Below, piece after piece: positions 1 through 6,582 of a stretch of 16,184 bases of DNA. Location of the stretch: NCBI GenBank assembly GCA_945874095.1, contig CAMCFM010000032.1, positions 1 to 16,184 on the forward strand. Reading direction: 5' to 3'. The DNA is from Candidatus Kuenenia stuttgartensis. Lineage in GTDB: Bacteria; Planctomycetota; Planctomycetia; Isosphaerales; Isosphaeraceae. The notes under the pieces are model-generated. The model made no database searches. It saw only the letters and a list, made by a program, of their open reading frames with translations, and was not told the origin of the DNA. Position 1 is the first letter of the stretch; every line of letters begins with the position of its first letter. The position numbers were made by a program, and so were the translations under genes.

Positions 1-288
1 CTGAGAACTCACCGTTGGTGGGACTTCACGGCCATGTTGAATCCGTCGTAGAATTTCAATAATCGTGACCAAAATGGCTGACCCAACGGCAAAATCGGCA
101 GGCTGAACGAGAATCGTTTGGAGTGATTCATTCAGGCCTGAGAGAATGACGCTGGTTGATCCACCGGCGGCTAATGCAAAGAACAGGACGCGAGTCAGTT
201 CACTGGTGTTGACATAGCCCCGAATTGAGCCTGGAGCGGCTTGCATCACGGATTTCACGTAAGCCTTGAGATTCTTTAAACGTGTCAT
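1..288 (-). CDS. Small membrane protein of phage module, truncated by left window edge
   Basis: An open frame starts at the ATG at 286-288 and runs off the left edge without a stop, giving 96 visible residues (begins MTRLKNLKAYVKSVMQ). Two hydrophobic stretches can be seen, at about residues 30-52 and 65-82. The second is followed by a basic, charged segment (ILRRIQHGRE). It lies 48 bp downstream of the scaffold-like gene on the same strand, so it probably belongs to the same leftward unit. A short protein with two membrane segments in a phage late-gene block could be a holin or another membrane accessory, but I do not recognise the family and the C-terminus is missing. Real coding is supported by the uninterrupted frame, sensible composition and tight packing with its neighbours. 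No strong ribosome binding site is visible upstream (only an AGAAAGACC stretch). Confidence 0.6.
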   Translation of the reverse strand, partial: MTRLKNLKAYVKSVMQAAPGSIRGYVNTSELTRVLFFALAAGGSTSVILSGLNESLQTILVQPADFAVGSAILVTIIEILRRIQHGREVPPTVSSQ

Positions 289-336
289 GGGAAAGGTCTT
301 TCTAAAACAATGGGAAAACATCCGAAAAAAGGTGCT

Positions 337-882
337 TCAATATCGTGGCCAAAGGCCACGTTGTAAGGATTGATCTGATTTCAAAGCGCGTTGGCGCCAA
401 TGTTGAATGACAGATTCATTTAAATTTTTGGCTTGTAGAGTGGCAGGAACCGTTCGTTCGGTGACACCTGATTCCGTACGGGCGGCGGTACCGCCTTTAT
501 GGCTGGCGGTTCGAAAGTGTGCAAAATCAGGGCTTTGAAGCCAGTCTTTCACAGCATCGGCAAGGTTTCGGCCGTCGGCGGATTGCACTTTGATGGATGA
601 TTTCTCGTCGATTTTGGAGATAATCCGGTCGCTCCAGAGTTTCATCAGTTGAGATGCTGCGCCTGGCCTGATGGATTCCCCGCTCAGGGCCATTGCCAGT
701 TCGCGTTCCGCAGCCATCACAAAGCATCGATCTTTCCATTCCTGCAACTCCTGTTCCATGGGATTTCGGCCGGTGGATGATATGAAAGGGTCGGCTGAGA
801 CGGTATTTGTTTCAGTCTCAATCGGGGCTGATTCTGGTGAAGTGAAGATAGGTTCAGGCTTAATGTTATCGAGATTGATCAT
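337..882 (-). CDS. Scaffold-like hypothetical protein of phage head module (181 aa)
   Basis: I place the start at the ATG at 880-882 (MINLDNIKPEP), preceded by a purine-rich AAGAGAAGAA stretch. A longer TTG-initiated version from 939 would overlap the upstream 38-aa gene and is less likely. The first ~42 residues are Pro/Ser/Thr/Glu-rich and probably disordered. Residues ~43-95 look helical (EQELQEWKDRCFVMAAEREL, then GAASQLMKLW). Residues ~97-124 hold a distinctive block, QSADGRNLADAVKDWLQSPDF followed by AHF. The tail after ~125 is polar and basic. Position directly after the portal gene, acidic disordered N-terminus and helical core all fit a capsid scaffolding or head-assembly protein, but this is inference from context. 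No enzymatic motif is visible. A 7-bp hairpin overlaps the 3' end of the gene. Confidence 0.6.
   Translation of the reverse strand: MINLDNIKPEPIFTSPESAPIETETNTVSADPFISSTGRNPMEQELQEWKDRCFVMAAERELAMALSGESIRPGAASQLMKLWSDRIISKIDEKSSIKVQSADGRNLADAVKDWLQSPDFAHFRTASHKGGTAARTESGVTERTVPATLQAKNLNESVIQHWRQRALKSDQSLQRGLWPRY
344..360 (-). terminator. Perfect 7-bp hairpin at the 3' end of the scaffold-like gene
   Basis: CGTGGCC (344-350) and GGCCACG (354-360) are perfect inverted arms with a 3-nt loop. They lie inside the last codons of the minus-strand gene that ends at 337. Read on the minus strand, a run of six T (325-330) follows only after about 13 nt of mixed sequence. It is therefore not a canonical intrinsic terminator and could instead be an mRNA-processing or attenuation hairpin before the next gene. 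Confidence 0.3.
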
Positions 883-910
883 TTTGCGAAATTCTTCTCT
901 TGAATGGTCA

Positions 911-1027
911 TTTTTTACGGGAAATGAAGAGCTCGGCAAAGTCGATCACAAAAGGGATCACAACGCTTCTGACAAGCGACAGACAGACAATTTGAAGACT
1001 CAGGCAGGCGATGATTGGGCCGATCAT
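911..1027 (-). CDS. 38-residue single-helix membrane peptide, translationally coupled to portal gene
   Basis: A short open frame begins at the ATG at 1025-1027 and ends at TGA at 911-913. The sequence starts MIGPIIACLSLQIVCLSLV, continues with RSVVIPFVIDFAELF and ends ISRKK. Its ATG overlaps the TGA of the portal gene in an ATGA arrangement, the classic signature of translational coupling. The product would be one hydrophobic helix with an internal Arg and a basic C-terminal tail (RKK). The gene fills the gap between portal and scaffold-like genes, ending about 28 bp before the next ATG at 882. No family is recognised. It might be a tiny holin-like or membrane-anchoring peptide, or a spacer frame open by chance. 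The overlap and the membrane-type composition favour a real gene, but its length prevents certainty. Confidence 0.45.
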
Positions 1028-2589
1028 GGTTTCTTTACCTTGGTGTCGAGATATTCCTGAATTTCCTGATCACATTTCAGATACATGTCATCTGCGAGTC
1101 CCGGCATGCACAATCGCAGCAATCGGCTTAGTAAAAGCCCTTCGGTCATTGGCAGGCGACCTGACTCACTTAGTATCCGCTGAAAACCTCTGGTAGCGTC
1201 TGCCAATTCAGAAGTTGTCAATAAATCGAACTCGCTGGGATATTCAATCCGAATATTCCGTAAATCCTCGCCAACCCGTTGGATTACTCCATCGTATAAA
1301 ACGGTCAATGCCAATTTCACAATTTGCATTTCAGCTCTGGCCAGAGCTTTAGCCAGCTTGGCGAGTCGATTGTTGCCGTCGTGCAGGTCGATGGCTTTTG
1401 CAACTCCTGATTGCACTTGCCCGCTGCGTTCTACGGATCGAACCAGGGCAGAATCGCGGTCGATATCGTCGCGGATATCGGCCTTGTTCTGACGGATCGA
1501 CTCAGCTCCATCTTTATTAAAGTTGACCACCTCAAAACCTTCGTAGGTAATGCTGGTGCCGGTATTATTTTTCTTTTTTGGAAGGAGCCAGCCGGGGCCG
1601 ATGGGGATCCCACCGTCGGGCTGAATGAAATCCTCAGGGCCTTGCATCAGGGGGTGAGCCTGAGTGGTGTCGGAGAGAATCAATTCACTGTCGCGGTTGT
1701 AATATTCGCGCTGACGCTCGGCGATGCCTTCATAGCGGGACTGACCGACATTCCGGCTGCGGGGTTTGCGAGCCAAAAACAGTCGTTCGATAGGAACTCT
1801 GCCGATATGATGGGCTATGGTTTCAAGGATATGACCATTGGTGTCATAAAGCGTTGATTCAGAAGCGGTCCAGTGCCTGAAAACTGGCACCAGAGTGCCT
1901 TCGATTTCAAGAGATTCGGCCACCAGGCATTCTTCATAACCCTGGCAGCTTTCATCGAGCCTCCACCAGACCATATTTTCAGGAAGAATATAGGATGCGA
2001 TGCAGGTATCGAGGCCGAGGCGAATGCAATCGGCCTGGGTTTCAATGGTTTCACCGGAGGGTGGCCGGGGCCTGTCCATAATCACGTCAATCTGGCCCAG
2101 GCAAAGCAGCAGAGGGGCGATGGTCTCAATCATCCACTGATCGATGGAAAGGCCACATCCATTGACATCCGACCACCATTTACGGAGACTTTCCGAGCCA
2201 TCGCGGACCACTTCCCGAGCATAAATTCGGGAGAGGTGGGTTTCGACAGTTTCAGCGAGAAAAGTGGGCACTGGAGTACGAGCGCGGCGAAGTTCAAAGT
2301 CGTCGTCAGTTGCAGGCCCGATTGGGGACGATTCTTCCGGGGCGGTCAATGGCCAGCCGTCGCCGGGTCGGCCAATGGCGGTGGATTCTGTCCCTGGTAC
2401 GGGATATTCGCGTTTATGGCGAACCAGATTTCGCATGGGCTGGCCTTGCTGGTCGTAGCCATAGATGGCTTCACGATATCGCTGGCCGCCTTCGAGGCTA
2501 TCCAGGAGCCATATCCATCGGAGGTGATGTTCGGCCCATTCCGGGTGACGTTTTTTAATGAGTTGCAATCCAGGTCCACGGCTTGACAT
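1024..2589 (-). CDS. Phage portal protein (521 aa)
   Basis: Probable portal protein, the dodecameric ring at the capsid vertex through which terminase pumps DNA. The gene starts at the ATG at 2587-2589, immediately after the TAA of the terminase gene with no bases between, and 521 aa is within the usual portal range. Visible features are: an N-terminal WIWLLDSLEGGQRYREA block (residues ~26-41) of the type that opens many portals; a Trp-rich region at 136-152; the segment SRYEGIAERQREYYN (284-298), typical of the portal crown/stem region; and a helical C-terminal half (about 360-440) ending in LARAEMQIVKLALTVLYDG. No catalytic residues are expected. The assignment rests on these patterns plus the strict terminase-portal order; it resembles the DUF4055/SPP1-like portal types rather than a precise family I can prove. 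Its stop overlaps the start of the 38-aa gene. Confidence 0.75.
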   Translation of the reverse strand: MSSRGPGLQLIKKRHPEWAEHHLRWIWLLDSLEGGQRYREAIYGYDQQGQPMRNLVRHKREYPVPGTESTAIGRPGDGWPLTAPEESSPIGPATDDDFELRRARTPVPTFLAETVETHLSRIYAREVVRDGSESLRKWWSDVNGCGLSIDQWMIETIAPLLLCLGQIDVIMDRPRPPSGETIETQADCIRLGLDTCIASYILPENMVWWRLDESCQGYEECLVAESLEIEGTLVPVFRHWTASESTLYDTNGHILETIAHHIGRVPIERLFLARKPRSRNVGQSRYEGIAERQREYYNRDSELILSDTTQAHPLMQGPEDFIQPDGGIPIGPGWLLPKKKNNTGTSITYEGFEVVNFNKDGAESIRQNKADIRDDIDRDSALVRSVERSGQVQSGVAKAIDLHDGNNRLAKLAKALARAEMQIVKLALTVLYDGVIQRVGEDLRNIRIEYPSEFDLLTTSELADATRGFQRILSESGRLPMTEGLLLSRLLRLCMPGLADDMYLKCDQEIQEYLDTKVKKP

Positions 2590-4179
2590 TTAAAAGATCC
2601 TTTTTGGAGAGACACGGGGCACGTGAAATAAAGCCGACGAATGATCATGAATCACAGCTTTGATACCTCCACGAAGGGCATCAATCAAATCTTCGTGGGG
2701 GTGTTGGGGATCTTCCGGCCAGTCGCGCCACTGTCCACCGACGCGAGCTCTTCGGTAGTTTTCGAAGGCTTGAATCAGGGTTTCGCAACGCGGGTGAATG
2801 GTGAGTCGAGGGGGGCCTTCCGCCGGGTTCAGAAGCGATTCCACGCCTGCCAGGCTATCGACGACCAGGGAATATGGCCAGGGTGTGAGTTTTAATCCAA
2901 CGCGTTGATATTCGGCGAGCACGGTGGGGCCGATCGGATTTCGGGCACCACCGGCGGGGTCGGTCCAGGTGTAGTCGATACGGCCGTTGCAATGTTTATG
3001 GATTAAATTCAGCATATTTCTGGCGTTCCATTCGGCGGAATGGCCTTCGCTGAGAAATTCGGCAAAGACATGGATATCCGGAACGTTGAATTCGGTTTTA
3101 ATCGAGGGTGAGATTGGATTTTGAGATTGGATTTTATGCCATTGAACCTGAAATAAAACGGCGCCGGTGTAAACACCGCTGTCGAGGCCCATGTGGACTG
3201 GCAGTGAGGGATTAAACTCGGCTTTTTCGTGGACATGAAGTCCGCGTTGAAATTCATTGAACCAGAGACCGTCAGCGCGAGGGCCCATGCAGAGGTAGTC
3301 GGCTTCGAAGATTTTCTGGCTGACGCACATCAATTTCTGGATCACGGAATCGATGGAATAATGTCCATCGGAGCGTTTGGCGCGAGGTGGGCCGCCATCG
3401 CGGACGTCGTGGCACCAGCGGAGGAGCGGGCAGGAAGGGCAATTTTCAAGATCCGGGCCAGACCTCCAGTTCGGGCATCGTTCGAGGACTTCGAAGATAC
3501 AGAACCGGAAGAATGGAAATTCGCCAGCTTCTCCTCTGGCAACGAGTTCCGTCATGGGGCCGCCGGTTCTGTGCCAGGTGGAGGTCATGACGGTTGAGGC
3601 TTTGAGACCGCCGAGATTCATGCACATACCCATGGCGGATTCACGGAGTTCGGAAGGGATTTCGTCGACTTCATCGAGCAGGAGAGTGGGCACGTGGGGT
3701 CCACGGACACTTGTATTAGAGGCAGGCAGGATCATAATTTCGGAGCCATTTGGATAAACTCCGCGATTTTTGGTGAGCGATTGAAATTCGTGATGGCCTG
3801 GCCCGATAGCGGATTCCATGTTTTTGACGATGGATTGCATGGCCTCATAAATCTGAAGACTTTGGGCGAGACTGCCGCCGAGGACACGGACACGGTTGCG
3901 GGCGATCTGGCGGCTCATCAGGTGGGTCCCGAGAGCGGTGAGAAACGATTTTCCGGTCCCACGGCCACCGAGGGCGAGGCTGACGGGAGGGCGCTGAAAG
4001 TACATGGTTTTGAGGAAGTCCCAGGGGGCGTGGTGGCCGGGGCAGACGGCATTTTTTGCGACTTGAATTCCTGAATAATGTTTGATCCAGTGCCAGAGGC
4101 CGGTGCTGTCCATGGGCTGATAGAGGTTCATTCCATGATTGTCAGGCGATTGGATTCGGTCAGGTTCGCCGGAATTCAT
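2590..4179 (-). CDS. Phage terminase large subunit (529 aa): packaging ATPase and nuclease
   Basis: Terminase large subunit, the motor that threads DNA into the procapsid through the portal and cuts it. ATPase domain: Walker A GGRGTGKS at residues 71-78 (K77), Walker B TLLLDEVDE at 165-173, and a TST motif at 199-201 in the coupling-motif position. Nuclease domain (RNase H-like): candidate metal ligands are D333 in GLDSG, D407 in TDPAGG, and D497/D500 in HEDLIDALRGG. Between the domains lies a cysteine cluster (C235, C247, C250, C256), a probable zinc knuckle, followed by DGHYSIDSVIQK, a layout known in terminases of this type. The annotated ATG at 4177-4179 has no clear Shine-Dalgarno; in-frame Met17 and Met23 are alternatives. 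All expected motifs are intact, so the gene does not look decayed. No small subunit lies upstream in the window. Confidence 0.92.
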   Translation of the reverse strand: MNSGEPDRIQSPDNHGMNLYQPMDSTGLWHWIKHYSGIQVAKNAVCPGHHAPWDFLKTMYFQRPPVSLALGGRGTGKSFLTALGTHLMSRQIARNRVRVLGGSLAQSLQIYEAMQSIVKNMESAIGPGHHEFQSLTKNRGVYPNGSEIMILPASNTSVRGPHVPTLLLDEVDEIPSELRESAMGMCMNLGGLKASTVMTSTWHRTGGPMTELVARGEAGEFPFFRFCIFEVLERCPNWRSGPDLENCPSCPLLRWCHDVRDGGPPRAKRSDGHYSIDSVIQKLMCVSQKIFEADYLCMGPRADGLWFNEFQRGLHVHEKAEFNPSLPVHMGLDSGVYTGAVLFQVQWHKIQSQNPISPSIKTEFNVPDIHVFAEFLSEGHSAEWNARNMLNLIHKHCNGRIDYTWTDPAGGARNPIGPTVLAEYQRVGLKLTPWPYSLVVDSLAGVESLLNPAEGPPRLTIHPRCETLIQAFENYRRARVGGQWRDWPEDPQHPHEDLIDALRGGIKAVIHDHSSALFHVPRVSPKRIF

Positions 4180-4413
4180 GGTGATAGGGGCTTTCGATTC
4201 GAGAGGTATTAAATAATAAGCGTTGATGTTTTAAATGACGTTGATTGGAATTGCAGCGATAATATCGTGGACGGGTTGAAATTCATGTTGCATCTAGTGG
4301 AAATATTATGAGTGGTGGTTGTATTGGATGATGGTTAGGTAAATAAAAAGGGGGCGGGCGGTTTTTTCGAATGGTGGCGGGTATTGAGCTTCGCGGTAGT
4401 GCATTCATGGCTG

Positions 4414-4554
4414 TCCAAACTAACCCGCAGCGCGAGCAAGGGCGGCCTCAGTGCCTAACCAGGCCGACATAAGTATATATAAATTCATGTATTAGATCTA
4501 ACATTACAGCTTCTGTGGCGCTCGTTGCTTGCTGGCTCTGCGTGTTAGTTTGGA
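4414..4554. repeat. Inverted pair of REP-like extragenic elements
   Basis: The 17-bp arm TCCAAACTAACCCGCAG (4414-4430) is matched at 16 of 17 positions by the reverse complement at 4538-4554 (CTGCGTGTTAGTTTGGA). Inside the left arm follows CGCGAGCAAGG, with a degenerate counterpart (TTGCTTGC) inside the right arm. The enclosed ~107 bp carry a second small inverted repeat, CGGCCT (4443-4448) with AGGCCG (4461-4466), and an AT-rich core (AAGTATATATAAATTCATG, 4471-4489). The element resembles the CTAACCC-GCAGCG(C)-AGCAAGG-type extragenic repeats that I associate with planctomycetes; that association is from memory and unchecked. Confidence 0.6.
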
Positions 4555-4562
4555 TTTGGAGT

Positions 4563-4596
4563 CCACAAGTGAGAAAGGCTTGAGTGCCACTTGTGG
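4563..4596. repeat. 9-bp inverted repeat in the dnaN upstream region
   Basis: CCACAAGTG (4563-4571) and CACTTGTGG (4588-4596) are perfect inverted arms separated by 16 nt. No T-run follows on either strand, so a terminator is unlikely. It could be an operator-type dyad or part of the neighbouring repeat element. It lies only 5 bp before the possible -35 hexamer TTGACG at 4601. Confidence 0.45.
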
Positions 4597-4848
4597 GTTC
4601 TTGACGAAAGTGGTAAGATAGGGAAATACCTCGTAAACCTTCTAGAATCGAGAAGTCTGCTTCAGGGATGGGGCTGTCGGTTGGGTGTGGCCAATGGAAT
4701 TTTCGTGCTGCACCGCACTTTGTTGAGGCCATTTCAGGCCCTGACCACATCGATCCTGACAAACCAAAATGGTGAGGCGATGGCTGGCTTGGCCGGCCAT
4801 TGAGAGGCTCCTGAATACGTGTCCTTTAGAGTTCCGAGCGAATCGACC

Positions 4849-5964
4849 ATGAAGTCACAGTGCAATCGTGAGGGGATGTTGGCGGCGATCGCCATGGTGG
4901 GTGGTGTGGCTCCGGCCCGAAGCCCTAAACCGATCCTCCAGAACCTCAAACTCGTTGTGGATTCTACGGGTTCGACACTGATGGCGACCGACCTTGAGCT
5001 CGGCATTCGCTACATGGTTTCAGGCGTTCGGGTGGACGAGCCCGGTGCCGTGATTTTGCCGACCGTTCGGATCCAGCAGCTTTTGCGATTGAGTAACGAG
5101 ATCGACCTGACGATCGAGTCCAACGGCGAGAAGATCGACGTTCGGGGTGGTCGGAGCAAGTGGAACTTCACGGCTGAGGATCCGACCCTGTTCCCTGAAG
5201 TGCCGAGCTTCACGGCCCGAAGTTACCATATTTTACAGGCGTCAGACCTGCGCCGATTGATCCGCCGGACGAGTTTTGCGACCGATGTGGACAGCACTCG
5301 GTATGCTCTGGGCGGAGTCCTGGTGGAGTTTGGCGAGGATACGATTTCGATGGTGGGTACGGATGGTCGGCGGTTGGCCAAGATGACGGTTGCGGCGACG
5401 ATGCATGGAGAGGTGGAGAAGGTCGAGGGGGCTTCTCCGGTGATCCCGGTGAAGGCATTGAAGCTGATTGAGCGAAATCTCAGCGACGATGATGCGGCGG
5501 TCCATTTTGCGATTCTGGACGGCAACGCGGCTGCGATTCGTACTGAGCGGGCGATGATTCACACGCGACTTGTGGAAGGCCGGTTCCCGCGATATCAGGA
5601 TGTTTTCCCGAACCAGCATGAAGCACGGGTGAGCCTGAAGGCGGGCGAGTTGTTGAGGGTGGTTCAGCAGTCGATGATTGTGACGAGTGAGGAGAGCCGG
5701 GGCGTGGACTTCCAGTTCTCGTCAGGCACGTTGAAACTCGACAGCAAATCGCCGGACGTGGGCGACAGCCATCTGGACATACCGATCAACTACGACGGGA
5801 ATACGATTGACATCACGTTTGATCCAAGGTATCTGGTGGAAGCCCTCCAGACGATGGAAGAGAATACGGAGCTGTTCGTCGATCTGATCAATTCGAAGGC
5901 CGCTGCGCTATTCCATACAGCCGATCATTACGACTATATTGTGATGCCGCTGATGCCGCATTGA
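4849..5964 (+). CDS. dnaN: DNA polymerase III beta subunit (sliding clamp), 371 aa
   Basis: DnaN is the ring-shaped dimeric clamp that tethers replicative polymerase to DNA and is the docking platform for replication and repair proteins. The N-terminus from the ATG at 4849 matches the family pattern (MKSQCNREGMLAAIAMVGGV, then a PKPILQNLKLVV block). The conserved strand TDLELGIRYMV follows, then GTDGRRLAKM in domain 2, the ERAMIHTRLVEGRFPRYQDVFP segment around the domain 2-3 linker, and the C-terminal YDYIVMPLMPH. The length (371 aa) is normal for three ~120-residue domains. A GTG at 4819, preceded by GAGAGG at 4802-4807, would add ten residues; I prefer 4849 because it aligns with the usual family start, although its own ribosome binding site is weak. 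First gene of the dnaN-dciA-gyrB set; the dciA ribosome binding site overlaps its stop. Confidence 0.97.
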   Translation: MKSQCNREGMLAAIAMVGGVAPARSPKPILQNLKLVVDSTGSTLMATDLELGIRYMVSGVRVDEPGAVILPTVRIQQLLRLSNEIDLTIESNGEKIDVRGGRSKWNFTAEDPTLFPEVPSFTARSYHILQASDLRRLIRRTSFATDVDSTRYALGGVLVEFGEDTISMVGTDGRRLAKMTVAATMHGEVEKVEGASPVIPVKALKLIERNLSDDDAAVHFAILDGNAAAIRTERAMIHTRLVEGRFPRYQDVFPNQHEARVSLKAGELLRVVQQSMIVTSEESRGVDFQFSSGTLKLDSKSPDVGDSHLDIPINYDGNTIDITFDPRYLVEALQTMEENTELFVDLINSKAAALFHTADHYDYIVMPLMPH

Positions 5965-5968
5965 GAGG
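5963..5968 (+). promoter_or_regulatory. Ribosome binding site of dciA overlapping the dnaN stop
   Basis: GAGAGG at 5963-5968 begins within the dnaN TGA (5962-5964) and lies 6 nt before the dciA ATG at 5975. This fixes the dciA start and implies that the two genes are co-transcribed and probably translationally coupled. Confidence 0.75.
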
Positions 5969-5974
5969 CGAGGG

Positions 5975-6475
5975 ATGCCGTTGAAAGAAAAGCCAGTTCT
6001 GCGAACGAATCCGAATGTGAGCGGGCGAGTGGCCGATGCTCAGAAGCGGATGGTTCAAGAGACCATGAGCTATGCCGGTTCGGGTCTCATGCAGTCTCGG
6101 GGTCCGAAGACCCTGACGCATGTGATGGATGCTTTGATGGCTCGAAATGGTTATGGCCGGATGATGGCCGCCAGCGATCTGGAGAAGGCCTGGGACAAGT
6201 TGCTTGGCAGGCCCAAGGCTGAGATGACGAAGATTGGTGCCGTCAAGCGGGGCGTGCTGAACGTGACAGTCTCGAACTCGTGCCTTCTGGAAGAACTCAG
6301 GCAGTTTCGCAAGCCGGAATTATTGAAGGCTTTGCGAGCGACATCGGGTGGTGCAAGCCTGACCGATATCCGGTTCCGACAAGGCAAAGTTGACGAACCA
6401 GACGACTCATCCAGCATGCCAGTCGCTGTGAAGCAAAGGCGAGGGAGTGCTCTGAATGACAAATCAAAAAATTGA
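5975..6475 (+). CDS. dciA: DciA/DUF721 family DnaB-helicase operator protein (166 aa)
   Basis: DciA (DUF721) proteins bind the replicative helicase DnaB and are thought to load or operate it in the many bacteria that lack DnaC/DnaI. The DUF721 core spans roughly residues 46-137. It contains a helical start (LTHVMDALMARNGYG), the conserved Trp in DLEKAWDKLLG (W73), and the KH-like beta-strand/helix section RGVLNVTVSNSCLLEELRQF with ADP-style DUF721 spacing. The ~45 N-terminal residues and the basic C-terminal tail (KQRRGSALNDKSKN) are variable and probably disordered. The gene follows dnaN by 10 bp and precedes gyrB by 107 bp, a classic location of DUF721 genes (e.g. between recF and gyrB in actinobacteria). 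Here recF is absent. The family assignment is strong; the role is by family knowledge. Confidence 0.88.
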   Translation: MPLKEKPVLRTNPNVSGRVADAQKRMVQETMSYAGSGLMQSRGPKTLTHVMDALMARNGYGRMMAASDLEKAWDKLLGRPKAEMTKIGAVKRGVLNVTVSNSCLLEELRQFRKPELLKALRATSGGASLTDIRFRQGKVDEPDDSSSMPVAVKQRRGSALNDKSKN

Positions 6476-6512
6476 CCGGGCCCATCGGGTGGCCACAAGA
6501 GGCTTGGGTGTG

Positions 6513-6530
6513 CCGACATTGAAGTGTCGG
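6513..6530 (+). repeat. Stem-loop in the dciA-gyrB spacer
   Basis: CCGACA (6513-6518) pairs with TGTCGG (6525-6530) across a 6-nt loop. A further GTCGGC at 6542-6547 can compete for the left arm (GCCGAC), so two alternative foldings exist. No U-run follows directly; TTTTT at 6557-6561 comes about 10 nt after the second alternative. It may be an mRNA processing or attenuation structure in the gyrB leader. Confidence 0.3.
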
Positions 6531-6582
6531 TTCGGCGAATCCGTCGGCCAAGTGGGTTTTTCTAATCTGGGTGATACCTGCC

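Larger units (their letters stand above)
4180..4848. other. Divergent intergenic region between terminase and dnaN
   Basis: About 670 bp separate the leftward phage module from the rightward replication genes, so promoters for both should lie here. The left third (4200-4350) is AT-rich and contains the palindrome CGATAATATCG (4257-4267) and a G-rich run (4350-4360) between A- and T-runs. The centre holds an inverted repeat pair (4414-4554) and a stem-loop (4563-4596), listed separately. TTGACG at 4601-4606 is a possible -35 element for dnaN, but no good -10 box follows. I found no match to the DnaA box TTATCCACA, so there is no sign of an oriC here. Open frames of about 70-105 codons in this stretch lack recognisable composition, and I do not call them genes. 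Confidence 0.6.

Noticed and set aside
1873..2586. 237-codon plus-strand open frame
   Set aside because: Antisense to the portal gene, which is supported by order, junctions and motifs; the antisense product looks like random composition.
4448..4762. 104-codon minus-strand frame upstream of terminase, considered as a small terminase
   Set aside because: It overlaps the repeat arm and stem-loop, has no ribosome binding site, no DNA-binding motif and an unnatural composition, so I do not accept it as a TerS or other gene.
4180..4848. Possible oriC next to dnaN
   Set aside because: No match to TTATCCACA-type DnaA boxes and no clustered near-matches; the AT-rich stretch alone is not enough.
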